Shown one piece after another: positions 34,297-47,200 of a stretch of 64,000 nucleotides of DNA. This DNA comes from Pseudorasbora parva. Taxonomy: Eukaryota; Chordata; Actinopteri; Cypriniformes; Gobionidae. The notes beneath the pieces are model-generated. The model was not told the origin of the DNA and ran no database searches. It saw only the letters and a program-made list of their open reading frames with translations. How positions within the stretch are numbered: position 1 is the stretch's first letter; each line of letters starts with the position of its first letter. Made by a program: the position numbers and the translations under genes. The stretch lies in contig NC_090187.1 in NCBI RefSeq assembly GCF_024679245.1, forward strand, positions 3,303,751-3,367,750, given 5' to 3'.

Positions 34297-34565
34297 CAGC
34301 CAACATGAGCACATGTATATGTGGTTTCATGTAAAACAAAAGCAAAAAAACATGAATGCATGTAAATATGACACTAGAAAAAAATTCTTCCTCTGCAGCC
34401 TGAATTATATCCAGCTCTCACACTGCAGAGCTGTTAGTTATTTCTACGTGATTTTGTCTGACCTCACATATTTATAATTTTTTTTTCTCTCTTATTGTTT
34501 TGTTTAGTTTTCTTTAAAAAAAAAATCACCACTGGAAGTATTTAATAAAATGAAAGACACGTTTT
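34297..34565 (+). other. Sialyltransferase 3' untranslated region
   Basis: Follows the TGA; AT-rich; ends just after the AATAAA signal. Extent inferred from the signal and the GT-rich stretch that follows (GGTGATTTGTGC). Confidence 0.7.
34544..34549 (+). promoter_or_regulatory. Poly(A) signal AATAAA
   Basis: Canonical hexamer 248 bp after the stop codon, with a GT-rich element about 30 bp downstream, as expected for cleavage and polyadenylation. Confidence 0.75.
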
Positions 34566-35862
34566 AATGGAGAGCAAATGGTGATTTGTGCTTATATCTT
34601 CCGTTTCTCTAACCTTTGTATTTATAGTTGCCATATTCAATATCAGGACAAGTTCAGATGAAGAAGACCAACCTTGTTTTCAGATAACCAAATCTTTGGT
34701 TCTCAAAAAAAAAAAAAAAAAATTAATAGAGTTTGTATTTGGAAAAAAAGTGCTCTTTTCCCCTGGTAAAGAAGTTACAGAATCTAGTGCACTTTAGAAA
34801 TTAATTTTAACACTTATGAACTCATTAGAAGGGTAGACATAATCTGTCTAAATGTGTGATAAATCAGATGTTTTATATATTTAAGAAAGTCTTTTCCTCT
34901 GAGCAGCAGTGATCGTGTTGTCGTCACCAGAACACCTCTGGCAGTACCTCACAGAGCCTGAAGAGGGCGGTTCATACGAGACAGTGTGAGCGAGCTCTGT
35001 TTACAGGGAGAGTGAAACACGAGCCTACACGCTTGGACTGAAGCACATCAGATGTACATGATGGCCGTATGTTCACTTTCTGCTTTATGGTTATTGTTTC
35101 TATTTGAAGTGGAGGGAGCTGCCTTTTTGTTTGAGTCATATTCATTACTCAGAGCTTCACAGAGGAAGGAACATCTGGAGTTCTGTCAGGCGAGCGAGAA
35201 AGAGAGAGTGTTTTTATGTGCCCCAATACACTGCCAGACTGCAAGGCCTCGTATGGTCTCAGCAGTCCAAGCTAAAAAAATACCTGGTGAGAGGTGAACT
35301 TTTGCTGTCATTCAAATGAATAATGCAAACCATGCACCAACGGCTTTCATAAATCAGACTCATAATCCCATAATTGGAGGTTGCATATGAAGGCATCACA
35401 TGTAAGCTCCAGAAACAAAGACTGTTCTAGAAGTTCCCCTGTTTTAGTCGAATTCTATGGCCACAACCCATATTTTGCTGACAGGCAATCCCACAATAGA
35501 TTGTGCATTAGTTACATTGATAAATACATCCACAAGGGCAGACAACGTGGAAGAATAATGATAAATACACTGATATTTTATTAAATACTTTATAGACAAA
35601 TAAATAGTCAGTACAATAATAAAAATGACATTTTTTACAAAATATTTGTGTCATGTTTGCTTTTATGCTTCTCGGAGCTGCACCGTTAGTTTAGCGACAT
35701 GCTAACCCAGACAGCAACATCTGAGCCCAGATCTGGTACATATGGATTCCACGGGCCGACACGGTTTCCTGTCTGTGTACATGCCTGCATAAGAAAATAT
35801 TATTTCCTAAAGATGTCTTCTGTCATTTTAGGCAGTTTTTTTCATGATTTAATGTTTGTTAA
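34566..35862. other. Region after the gene, no feature recognised
   Basis: No transposon termini. A frame of 81 codons at 35052-35297 opens with a hydrophobic stretch (MAVCSLSALWLLFLF) that would pass as a signal peptide, but nothing else supports it as a gene. Confidence 0.45.
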
Positions 35863-37109
35863 AGCTACACTGTGTAACTTTTTTAGTTTATTCTTAGCTA
35901 AAATCACTTAGTTCTTTCAAAAATATATGTGCTCATTAATGTATATTTACTTCTTTCAAGTAATAATGCATTCTCATAATTTTATAATATACCATTGAAA
36001 ATACATAAGTGTTGAGGGTTCGGATGGCGGTGGCCATGTTGCCCCTCCATCTTGAAAGTACATTTGCCAAAGAGGGACATACCCGTAAATTCAAGCTTCG
36101 CTTTTCGCGTTTTAACACTCGATGGCACCGTGTCGAATGTGAAGAGGAGGATTGCTTGAGGCTGCTTTATGATGATGGAGGATCATCACTCTTAAGCCCC
36201 TTTCACACTGCACGTCGGACCCGCAATATTCCCGGAGCATTGCCGGGTCGCCTTCTGTGTAAAAGCAACCACGTCCCGGAATTGATTACCGAATTCGACC
36301 CGGGTCGGGGACCTAGTAACATTGCGGGATATGTATCAGAGTCGCCAAGGAAGCGGAAAAGAGAATTAAGACGGCAACGCGACAGGCAAATCAACAAGAC
36401 AAAAAAGTAAATACTGGAGTGGCCTTTCCAAGATGGAAAGAGCTCATGAGGAGCAACGATTTTAAAAAGAACGCCGACCTTGCCTGCTTTCTTCTCGACA
36501 GGTAATATTAATTCAGCCTATTTGTGTATATTGGAAGTTTTATTGTTGCTTGGGTAATTGTATCATGGTTTGCTGTGCATAACACTAGAACGACGTCTAG
36601 GATAGTTTTCCTCGCGTCAATGATGAAGAAGTATTGTTTACCTTGTAACATAAATCCGTGTTCTGTGACGGATAACATGAGATTAATATTTTAATTGCAT
36701 TATAATTTGTTTGCCTTATGCTAGTGGTGGTGTTGTATAATATACAGAATAATGATAGCACTGATAAAAGTTACTTTACTAAGAGCTTGCATTCGTCTGG
36801 GAACCTGATAGCTGATGTTAGCAATGAACTGGTTATTATTCAGTTCTATTATTCATTTTACATAGATTAACTTGATCATAGATCATTTGGTAAATTAAAT
36901 AACTGCAAATTATAATAGTTTTCAAAAATTACCTCATCACTTGAGTTGACGCAACACTCACCGAAGAGGTCGAATTGAAAGCCATGACTAAATCGGCCAC
37001 CGTAGGAGTTGAAACGAAATCGAAATTGAGAGGAACAGAAACAATTATTCACTGGATGGTCATATACCTTTACACCGCTAGATGGGAGAAAATATCACAC
37101 AGTGTAGCT
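35863..37109 (+). mobile_element. TTAA-flanked DNA element carrying a decayed exon
   Basis: Ends AGCTACACTGTGTAAC and CACACAGTGTAGCT are inverted copies, with TTAA exactly outside (35859-35862, 37110-37113). It holds a coding relic at 36009-36501 interrupted by a fragment of another MITE at about 36195-36355 (CCCCTTTCACACTGCACGTC, then CGGACCCGCAATATTCCC). TTAA targets fit piggyBac or Kolobok transposons. Confidence 0.8.
36380..36501 (+). pseudogene. Exon relic ending FLLD-R at a splice donor
   Basis: After a one-base frame slip in the A-run at 36400-36407, the sequence reads VNTGVAFPRWKELMRSNDFK, KNADLACFLLD, then AG|GTAATA. A minus-strand counterpart with the same residues and donor lies in the TTAA element at 59092-60428. 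I have seen this RVNIG-x-AF-x-W-x-L...FLLDR block in many fish predicted proteins, but know no function for it. Upstream codons are basic (RKRKRELRRQRDRQINK). Confidence 0.6.
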
Positions 37110-37113
37110 TTAA

Positions 37114-38092
37114 AGTGTTTTTTATATATATATATAAGTTTGGTTTTAGTTGGTTATTTGATGCTATACAAACGATTGACAACGGAGATTGACAGCTTCT
37201 CTGAGTGTCACGGAGGCACTAACATACTTTTTTTGGGAGAAGGTTTATCTTTAATTTACCCTGTACATGTAAACTACATGTCCATAAGGGTTTATTTCAC
37301 ACCAACATAATGAATTGTTCTGCATCTGTGAGAGTGTGGACAGGCTACGATACCGCGGCTCTACGTCCTGCTCTCTACTTCGCAGACTCGGTCCCACATC
37401 TGCGCAAGATGTCAGTGCCATATTCGGACGTTGGTGGCTTCACTTTTTTTTTTTTCAGTGAAAGGTAGTGAAGAAACGTTCTTCACATTTTTTTATGGTG
37501 TATGCTCCAGACTACTCTGTGGTCAGTGTCGTTACTTACAGTAAGCCTGCTCCCAAAATCGCTTCTTATACCATAAATAGGGCACTTGTATGAGGTGTGT
37601 GTGTGTGTGTTTCTCTCTCATAACTGCTTCAAGGTCTTCATTATCATTTGTGGCATTTCTTTGTTGTCTAGAATCCAGAACTCTGTCTTGTCTTCTGTCC
37701 AAACATATTGCGTCATCTGTAAAGAATGATCGACTTTTACATATGGCAGGTGATTTTTTTCCCCAAAATTTCCTAAAAAAACCCCCACCTCATATGTGCG
37801 TAAAAACTGTTTTGCGATATATTTTACTTTTTTGTGAAATTGAGTCGTTTCCATTGGGCGCATTTTCAATTCGTGATTTCAATTTGCGCAATTTGAAGGG
37901 TAATGGAAACTTGGCTACTGACAGGTTTTTTACTGTTGTGTATCGAATGTTTTAATGTGTTCATCTTTTGCTGAAGTTTATTGCAGATATCAACTCATTC
38001 TCACTCCCAAGGAGTCAAAATCTGAAGCATGGTCAAGTGCCTTCCGCGTTAAAATGGAGACGCTAAATCTAGGTGTCACTATATTGATGAGC
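37114..38092. other. No gene; MITE-like piece around 37690-37920
   Basis: A short MITE-like stretch has TTTCCATTGGGCGCATTTTC and TAATGGAAAC, words of a common fish repeat. No exon recognised. Confidence 0.4.
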
Positions 38093-38320
38093 TAGCCTGG
38101 ATATCAGCCGAACTTAGCCGCGTCCACAACATTTTTCAGTCGGGCAGTTCGGTCTGGCCTTGATCCATAGAGGACTAATTATCCCCGAACACAAACGGTT
38201 CGGACCAATGAAATCATCAGGGCGGGCTTTAGACGATGACAGACAGATGATAAACAGTAACATAATCATGCACGTCATTAAAGGTCCTGTTCTTCGTGAT
38301 TCCATCTTTCAAACTTTAGT
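38093..38320. mobile_element. Truncated element of the TAGCC/AGGCTA family
   Basis: Starts TAGCCTGGATATCAGCCGAA, followed by CTTAGCCGCGTCC, matching the left end of the complete copy at 41078. No matching right end or repeated 9-mer was found, so it is truncated or rearranged. Confidence 0.55.
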
Positions 38321-40439
38321 TAGTGTGTAATGTTGCTGTTAGAGCATAAATAATACCTGTAAAATTATAAAGCTCAAAGTTCAATGCCAAGCGAGATATT
38401 TTATTTAACAGAAGTTCCCTTTCAACTTTGGACAAGGTTTGGACTACACCCCTGCGCTTCTGCTGTAATGACGTCACTAGAACCGTTTGTTGAGTAACCC
38501 TCCGCCCACAAGAACACGCAAAATAGGGGGCGAACTTGCCCAATTGGTGGCTGACTAAATACTTTTTTGCCCCACTGTAGTACACACATATGTAGAGATG
38601 GGATGAGGTTGGGTTACATGTTCAAATGTGTCTAAATAGCGTAAATAAAATGAATATAAATAAAAGTATTCTGACTGATTAAATTGAGAATCACACTCCA
38701 ATATGTCATGGCGAAATCATAACCCAATATCAATTACATCATGACTATAACATGCCCATGCCCAACGCGTCTCCAATGCATATGTCACCTAGGGTTTCTC
38801 ATTGGAATCAACGGAGTACCAGTGTGTCGATGTAGTGACACCTAAGGGTACCTTTAGCGTCTTTATTGTGACACTTGACTATGCTTCGGTTTTTGTTGCC
38901 TTGGGATAGAGAATGGGTTGCAGATATAGATATGTGTCAATGTGTCAAGTCCGGTTGCACACTCTCAAGTCAACTTGCTCTCAAATGTTCACAGATCGAC
39001 TTTGACCGTTCAGGCTGAAACTAGCAAAAAAAAAACACTTGTGTTGTGTCTAATGTCACATTGTGCTGGGTGTATGATAGGGGGTGTGCAATGTATCGGT
39101 TAAAAAACATCTGAATTCCTAGTTTGCACACTGGACTAAAGTATGCATGTATGTTGTATGTAATTGTGGGGATTTTTAAGATGTTTAGTCTTCTTCAGCC
39201 CTTTTGTGATCAAGTTATTCTCTATATTGTCTGTGCAGACAGAAATTGCAGCTGCAGTTTCTCTCTGTCGGGAAGGGCAGCCACTTGTGATTCTGAAGTA
39301 GTTTTGGGCACAACAGAGTTGTTGAAGTGCGTCACTGGCCCTCTTCTTTAGAGGCTGGAGTGTCTGAACAGCGGCAGTTTCATTACCCCTGCAGAATCAG
39401 TGCAGAACCAGAATGCATTGCTTTGTCATACCTGATTGGTCATCCTAGTCTGTGTTATGCAACACACAGTTACATAATCAAAGAATATCTGTTTATATGA
39501 TAAAAACAAGGTCAGTGCATGTTATCAATGGGACACCTCGTCCAAACATGCCTATAGAGGTGGCTATACAGTACATGTATGTTTGTGCCAAAGATCCGAC
39601 ATTAAGATTGATCTAGCTTAAAAATGCCTCCATCAATGCAACATAAGTAGTTAGTAGCATATTCTCACTTTTAAAATTCAGGTATAAATGACCCATCGAC
39701 TAGTAAATGGCAGATTTGTTTGATATTTAAATGCACCAGTAATCACTGTAGGTGCCTTGCATGGAAAGTGTATGCAAATGATAGTACAGCTGGTGAAGTG
39801 CTTGCTCTTAAATAATGTTCTCCTGCGGTAAGAATGCTGCTGCTGCATCATCATCATGCTTGCGTGTAATTCTTGGCTCAGATTCACGAAGAGCTGCTGC
39901 TTTTTTCCATAATCGCAATATAGCAAAATCAGCTCTCTTTACATACTTGAACTGTTTTCAAATGCCAACAAATCTATTTGAATTCTTTGAAAGCTAAGAC
40001 ATTGTTGATCACAGATAATGTGAACGCTGTATTGTGCTCAGCGCACCCACGCTCTCTTAAAAATTGTGCCAATCCTGAACTGGTCTTTCCTTCCCACACA
40101 CTGTGAAGTGCAGGGATTGTGCAGGTAAGAGCACACACACTGATAGCACGGGAAATTTTGGTAAAGAGGTAGATATGGGTCGCTCTTTTTGTTCACATTC
40201 TGCTTGTTATTATCAGCCGCAGTTTGTTTTGATGTCTAAAAATGGAGACATCTGACACGCAAGTGATAGAAACTGGCAAATGTCCATTTTAAATAAGGTT
40301 AAATGCATTTTCATTTAGTCATTTAACATTATTTTATCCAAAGTGATTAAAAATGAGCAATTGCATTAACCATCATATTCAATTTAATATCTGAAAGACC
40401 CCAGGTTCATTTAGGAGCTTAAAGGCATTTCAGTTCAGT
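38321..40439. other. No gene seen
   Basis: Mixed old repeats (for example 38760-38880) and single-copy-looking DNA. No convincing exon with splice sites. Confidence 0.45.
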
Positions 40440-42235
40440 CAAGCAATAATGTTTTCGAAACACCAGCCTATAATATAAACTAATCTTAAAAAGTATGTAT
40501 ATATATTCAACAAGGTGCTGAAAGCATTCTTTAGAAATGTCGGCCCATATTGATAGGAGAGCATCTTGCAGTTGATGGAGATTTGTGGGATGCACATCCA
40601 GGGCACGAAGCTCCCGTTCCACCACATCCCAAAGATGCTCTATTGGGTTGAGATCTGCTGACTGTGGCGACCATTTTAGTACAATGAACTCATTGGCATG
40701 TTCAAGAAACCATTTTGAAATGATTCAAGCTTTGTGACATGGTGCATTATCCTGCTGGAAGTAGCCATCAGAGGATGGGTACATGGTGGTCATAAAGGGA
40801 TGGACATGGTCAGAAACAACTGGCACTAACGGGCCTAACGTGTGCCAAGAAAACATCCCCCACACCATTGCACCACCACCACCAGCCTGCACAGTGGAAA
40901 CAAGGCATGATGGATCCATGTTCTCATTCTGTTTAAGCCAAATTCTGACTCTACCATCTGAATGTCTCAAAAGAAATCGAGACTCTTCAACTGTCCAATT
41001 TTGGTGAGCTTGTGCAAATTGTAGCCTCTTTTTCCTATTTGTAGTGGAGATGAGTGGTAACCTGTGGGGTCTTCTGCTAGCCTTGATGCCAGCCGAACTT
41101 AGCCCCGCCTACAAAATTCTCTGAAAAAAAAAATGGCATTTGGGGGGTAAAATGTGTTTTTTTGGCAAGGTTGCCTTCTAAAATTCGCACTCATGGGTCT
41201 ATATATCACATAATAGTCACATTGTCACAGTGCCGTTGAGCTCTGTTGACATTTGACTATAGGCTTGTTTGAGATGTGCCTTGCCTCGCCTGAAATATAG
41301 GCGAGCCTAGGTGATTGCAGTGAGGGGAGGAGTGAAACAAGTGCAGGCAAGCCGTACAGTTCTCTCTTCTCGTAGTGGATCAGACACCTACGAGATCAGT
41401 TGCGGATATTGCGGGATTCACACTCGTGCGCTCTGTTGCTGATAAACTGGATGTAATTTAAGTTCTGTTGCTTTTATATGAAAATAAATATTAGGAACAA
41501 GACACCCAAAGTTTTTCCCATCATGCTTTTGCTCAGCGCAGTCGGTGGAGAGCAACTACGCTCGACTGCAGAATCCGACACATCCGCCTTTCGCTGGCGA
41601 GCGATTTTTGTCATACGTCAGCATGATGTCAGAGCAAGGCGGACCGCCCTCGGATACATTTCTAACGGGCATGCATCTCGCACTGATCACCGGTGATCGG
41701 TTCTGTGCAGATTTTGCTTATCTTAAACAAGCCTAATGCGTCGCTTCGTTGCTCTGATTGGTTGTAGGTCTGTCCAATTGATGTCTTTCCTGGTTCGGTT
41801 GAAACACGCCCCATAATCACAGCCCAATGGAGCATCAGACTCATATTCTGACTAGAATTGAGTATGACCACGTCAGGCTAGTCTTCTGCTGTTGTAGCCC
41901 ATCCGCCTCAAGGTTGTGTGTGTTGTGGCTTCACAAATGCGTTGATGCATACCTCGGTTGTAACGAGTGGTTATTTAAGTCAAAGTTGCTCTTCTATCAG
42001 CTTGAATCAGTCGGCCCATTCTCCTCTGACCTCGAGCATCAACAAGGCATTTTCGCCCACAGGACTGCCGCATACTGGATGTTTTTCCCTTTTCACACCA
42101 TTCTCTGTAAACCCTAGAAATGGTTGTGCGTGAAAATCCCAGTAACTGAGCAGATTGTGAAATACTCAGACCGGCCCGTCTGGCACCAACAACCATGCCA
42201 CGCTCAAAATTGCTTAAATGACCTTTCTTTCCCAT
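40440..42235 (-). pseudogene. Tc1-like transposase pseudogene (third family), split by an insertion
   Basis: Minus-strand DDE transposase starting MGKKGHLSNFERGMVVGARR at 42235, with helix-turn-helix words (SQSAQLLGFSRTTISRVY), interrupted at 41078-41889 by a TAGCC/AGGCTA element. It continues with SRFLLRHSDGRVRIWLKQNE, a GGGGAMVWGMFSWHTLGP block, YFQQDNAPCHKA (second catalytic Asp) and ADLNPIEHLWDVVEREL (last Glu). The segment with the first catalytic Asp (family WSDESRF) is deleted, leaving NWTVEESRF, and about a dozen residues are also lost after LGPLVP. A TIR-like end lies near 42310-42345 (GAACAGGTGTTCCTAATAAT); the left end is lost. Confidence 0.88.
41078..41880. mobile_element. TAGCC/AGGCTA element, 803 bp, exact 9-bp target duplication
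   Basis: Inserted in the Tc1 pseudogene. It starts TAGCCTTGATGCCAGCC and ends CACGTCAGGCTA. GTCTTCTGC lies directly outside both ends (41069-41077, 41881-41889). Removing the element and one copy restores the transposase reading across the gap. No transposase of its own. A shorter relative, inverted, is at 62027-62414. Confidence 0.9.
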
Positions 42236-42417
42236 TCTGACATTCAGTTTGGAGTTCAGGAGATTGTCTTGACCAGCACCACACCCCTAAATGGACTGAA
42301 GCAACTGCCATTCGATAGTGAATTGAACAGGTGTTCCTAATAATCCTTAATATATATATAGCACTGTATTACAATTGTATTAAATATAATTTAAAACTAT
42401 TTGTGCCTTTTTTGTTT

Positions 42418-43318
42418 TAGTCAATCTCAAGTCAGTCTTGAGTACCTATCAGTATTGCATCCTTCAGATTTCTGAAAGTCTTTAGTTTTATTATATTTAT
42501 AAATGGGCGGAACTAAATTATCACGAGCACGCACAGCTATTGCTTTGAAAGCATCTGAAAGCTCTGACATCCTCAAGCATGGAAAAGAAACATTACTCCA
42601 ACTAAACCCTGGCTTTTAATCAGATTCAACCATACATATATGATCCAGAATCAGATCTGGAGGCTGAATATGAACAGGAACAGCAGCAACAGCAGCAGGA
42701 CGTCTCTATGTGGCACTGTAACTGTATTTGCTTAGTGGCTTGTCAACATTTGTGTGTGTTTACTCATGGTTTATGAGGACATTATTTTGTTTATGGACTA
42801 TTGTATGCGACTAAACATTAGCAGTACCAAGCGGAACGGTTTTGCATGCCAGACTAGTGTGTGTTTTCATAGAAAAACAATGGAATAGAAGCTCATTTGA
42901 AAGATGTTTGGGGTGGTTTTGCAATAAACAAACAGACACTTATAGTGGTCAGCTAAACAAATGTATTTAAATGCATACCATACATCGCATTCTCAATTGA
43001 TAAATTAACTATGCACGATCGTGTGTGACGATAGCTAACACACAGACATTTCGCCGCCTGCTTTCAAAGCACGACCGTGACCCTTTATCGTTGGGACCAC
43101 TCCATCAAAAACACACAACCGCCCCATTAGACGTCACACAGACCCATTCTCCAAAAAAAAACTTTCCGAAACTTGTGAGAAACCGGAAGGAGTATTTTTG
43201 ACACAGAAATACTCCATCAAACGTCCAGCTTATTTTTTGAAACTTTGTCCATGTTTAGCTTGGGAACCTTAACAGTGTAAAAAGCTCAGTATGCATGAAA
43301 CAGCATACCCCCCTCCCT
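42418..43318. mobile_element. Element related to 53717-54794, left end decayed
   Basis: Shares long blocks with the 53.7-kb copy (TATTGCATCCTTCAGAT, TATGATCCAGAATCAGATC, GTGTTTACTC-ATGGTTTATG, GAAACTTGTGAGAAACCGGA, CAGTATGCATGAAACAGCAT). The right end CCCCCCCTCCCT is followed by TTAA (43319-43322). The left G-rich terminus is not recognisable. Confidence 0.7.
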
Positions 43319-43680
43319 TTAAGGTATATTATTATTACACTTTTTAAAAGTACTTTTTCACAAGGGTTCAGTGTCTAAGGCCACATTTGCATCACATGTG
43401 TCACAGATCATATGTGACCCGAATGTGTAATGCACATTATTCTGATATTCTCAGATCAGTTTCAGGCCTCTTTTAGAGTTGCACGAGATATCCTTTTAGC
43501 ATTGATATTGCTATGCGTTAAATAGCAGGATGTGCGATGGAAGTATAGGGATCGTAGTTGATTCGTGATTGGTAGCACTTTATTTTACAGTACTGTTCCA
43601 GATGTACATACTATGTAATTATTATAATAATTGGGCTATAACTAGGTACTAACCCTGAACCTACACCTATGTAGTTACCT

Positions 43681-44208
43681 TAGCCTAGAAATCTAGACGC
43701 ACCCTAGCGGCAGCAAATTTAATCTGCCCGCGAGTGTCGTCTAGAAACTCTCAATAACCTTCTGAGCTGTATTCCTCAAAATCTGGACGGCCCAATCACA
43801 TCGTGTATAGAGTTGGTGGGCGGGGCCATAATGACGACGGCCGAGTTGCGTTTGCGCACTTCTAGTAAACACAGAAACTGGCGAACGGCGGCGGTCTTTC
43901 GAATCAGCTTTGACCGCGACTCTGGAAGACTTGGAGTTAAGCTTTTCTCTGAGAAAAGAACAAAGAGCGGCACTGAAGTCATTCTTAAGAAGGGAAGATG
44001 TGTTCTGAGTTTAGCCGAACGGATACGGCGAATGTTTAATCTATCAACAAGCTTTGTTTCACCTTCGTTGCTCTGGTTGGTTGTAGCGCTATCCTATCGC
44101 GTGCAGAGGGAGTTTGAAAGACAACCGTTTATCCCGCCCGTCGGATTGAGCTGTCAATGGTGAGTTTCCAGACCAAACATCTTGATGTGGGTCTGGCTTG
44201 TCAGGCTA
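43681..44208. mobile_element. TAGCC/AGGCTA element, 528 bp, exact 9-bp target duplication
   Basis: Starts TAGCCTAGAAATCTAGACGC and ends GGCTTGTCAGGCTA. TAGTTACCT lies directly outside both ends (43672-43680, 44209-44217). The interior is GC-richer (GGGCGGGGCCATAATGACG). An open frame at 43813-44163 has no recognised domain. Confidence 0.88.
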
Positions 44209-44217
44209 TAGTTACCT

Positions 44218-47200
44218 TATATTACCCAGTACTTTCTTAGATAAGTACACGTAAGTGCACATGCTTTAAAGTGCATCCTCGCGATCCGAATGGACCAGGC
44301 ATCAAAGATCGAAATGCATGAGATTCTCTGATTAAAAATTCGAAATGTTATCATCATAGAATGAAAGTCAGTTGCATGTGTTTTAGGTTCTGTTTAGGTT
44401 TGAATGGACTCATACCACTGCCCGTATTGGTCAGTATCCTCCTAAACAGTCACTGAATGTGAATGTCAACAATTTATAAAGAAAACGGATGCATATCATT
44501 ATACTGAAGAAGAAAAAATATTGGATCCGTGCATGAGCTCTTAAAGTGACAGCAGCCTATTATACCCGCTGCTGTATGAGTCATAAATGTTCATCAAACA
44601 ACGAAATACAAAGAGAAAACTCTGTAGTAGCTTTAACAAAGATTAATTGTATGTATTCAGTGAAGACTGCAGTGATTTAATTATTCAATTTCTGTACCTG
44701 GATGCTGTTAGACTTACCTGAAAAACACAGGTTAAAGCAGTGTTTCTTTTGTATCTTTGTTCTGTTATATTTATCTGTGCATCTAATTTGTTTATTCATC
44801 TATGTGCGATTCTTTCTCCTACAAAATCAATCTAGAATAATTCATTCTTTCCAAATAGAGCTATTAGTCTGGTGACATTTTTTGTAATTTAATTTTTTTT
44901 CCAGTATCGTGCAGCCATAGTCTCATTCTTATAAATCGTGCATTTGCATCTGCCATGTAAGCGGACAGATTGGATATGTCCCTGTCAATGCGAGTCGTTT
45001 GTCATTGAAAAAGCAATGGTGCATGGCAAATGACCTCAACTCAGGCTGCAACAAGGGCTCTGCTTGCTCCGGCTTGAGAGACCAATGGTTTGCTGGCCTT
45101 TAAAGATGTTGTGAAAAGCAAGAGCTTGTATTATCATTTGTTATGCATCCATTGCAAATCACACCATTTTTACTTCCTTTTCTTCTACGCTAGTACATCT
45201 ACCTTGGGTTGTTTCGCTAAATGTATAGTGTAATGCATATATCGGATGTGGATCACTTTTAAAAGAAGATGCAAGCTGGTCGGAATTTAATGCAAAATGG
45301 CAGAGAATATAACAACACTTTTCACGTCCTAAATGCATTGCATACATGGTTCATGTTTGCATCTCTGATGCAGGTAGGCTTGCACAGGGTTTTCCCAACT
45401 CTATAGACTACCTGATGACAGTTTGTCTACATGTCAACATTCCCGACCTGTCTAGCTAAGATCTCAATCACGTATCATAGGTTTACGCAACTGCACGAGT
45501 GTCCTCAGTAACCGGATCTTGAAAAATCGCTGCTTTGATTGGAGCCAGCGGGCATCATCTTCTCAGCCTCATTGGTTTGTTTGTCATTAGTTGGTGTGTC
45601 TTCCCTGGCTGTGCTCACTGAGGTGTAGCGCTGTGACAGTGAGCCCAGCTGTTCAGACGGAATGCCCTCATGTCTTTGTTCAGTACACATCGTTTGGATA
45701 CACCTGAATGAGAATGCACAATCACGGACCGCTATACCGCCCTACATTAGCACACACACAGACATGCACACACATATCTCATGAACGTGCATGACTTGCT
45801 GTTTGTGAAAATCCTAGTTTTTAGCAATAATGTGCATTAAAAACTTAACCCTCGTCATGTTTTTTTTGCACAAAAATGTATTTGAATAATCTTATGAGAA
45901 CTGATAATAAACAGTGTTTTAAGTTTTATTTTTATTTTTAAATGTAAAATAAGTTACATTTATTTTTAACTTGCAAAAAAGTGCAAAAAGTCCTCAAAAA
46001 GAGCAAAATGTTACTCTACTCAAAGACTCTATAAAAGAAATTTCCACATGCAATTTATTGTGTATTGCATTATTTTTTGTGTTGTTCTTTATATTTTGGA
46101 TGTGTTTTACTATTATTGTTGTATTTTAGGATAGCCAGTATTAGTCAAATGACAGCGGCACAATTCAATATTTAATTAATTTGAATAAAGAAAAAATACC
46201 GGTTCACTGACCTCGCTCATAAATACTTCATTTATTTAATTACTGGATGAATCAGCAGTTTTGAACAAGTCTTTCGAGCGAATGATTCAATGACAATTGC
46301 ATGTCACTTGTATGATGTATTTGATGCAACCTTTATTTTAAGCATCACGTTTCTTTCAAAAGGTTATTTGCATTATTTTGATCGCTGCCATAGACATTGG
46401 TTTACACTCAGACTGTACATTTTTATCATTTTAGTACTTCTCTGATCATTTGAATTATAAACAATGATTCTCTGTGTTTGTGAATCATATACACATGACA
46501 ACGGGCGGCGGCACCAACGCAGATTTGAATGTTCTGTACTTGTCAAACGTTTAATAGGCAAGGATGAATCTCTGTCATTTAATAATCAGATCATGTGGGT
46601 GTTTGAATCGAGATTGCAATCTTTTAGTGAGTAATCGTGCAGCTCTTGGTCAAATTCATATTGCTATATTAGATAAAAGTCAAATTGGTGAAAAGTGCAT
46701 ATCTACTGTATGATGCAAGAAAGCTGCAATAGGTGTAATATCTGCCTTCTGGAAACTGATAAGATTGGATGAACATATCAGAATAAAAAATTAAGAGATT
46801 ATTATGAAAATTAGTATTTTTGCACCTATTATGGGATAAATGCAGTTACAGTACAGTGTCTCAAAAGACGAAGGGTCTTCTGCAATTCTCATGCCAAAAA
46901 AAGGAGAAGCTGATACTCCTTAAGGAAGTCAGAGATGTAAATACATTCAGTTCTTATAGGCATGTGATCCGTAACATGTTCCTTGAAGCTCTTTGTGTGT
47001 GGACAAACACGGTTGGCCTGAATGCAATATATTTACTGTAAACGGATTGGCGCTGCTGATGCCAGGCTCCGTTTCTCTGTCATGGCACCGCATGCCGACG
47101 TTCTGCCGCAACAATCGTGACTTGATTATGAGCGTACAGCAGGTGATGGGTTGTCCCATAACAAGACAGATGTCCTATATCCAAAGTGCACGGGAGTTCA

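Noticed and set aside
35052..35297. Small secreted protein with a signal-peptide-like start
   Set aside because: Only the hydrophobic start is suggestive. No family, no splice or poly(A) evidence, and an overlapping frame of similar length exists.
43813..44163. Open frame of 116 codons in the 43681-44208 element as a new gene
   Set aside because: It lies fully within a short non-autonomous transposon and shows no domain.
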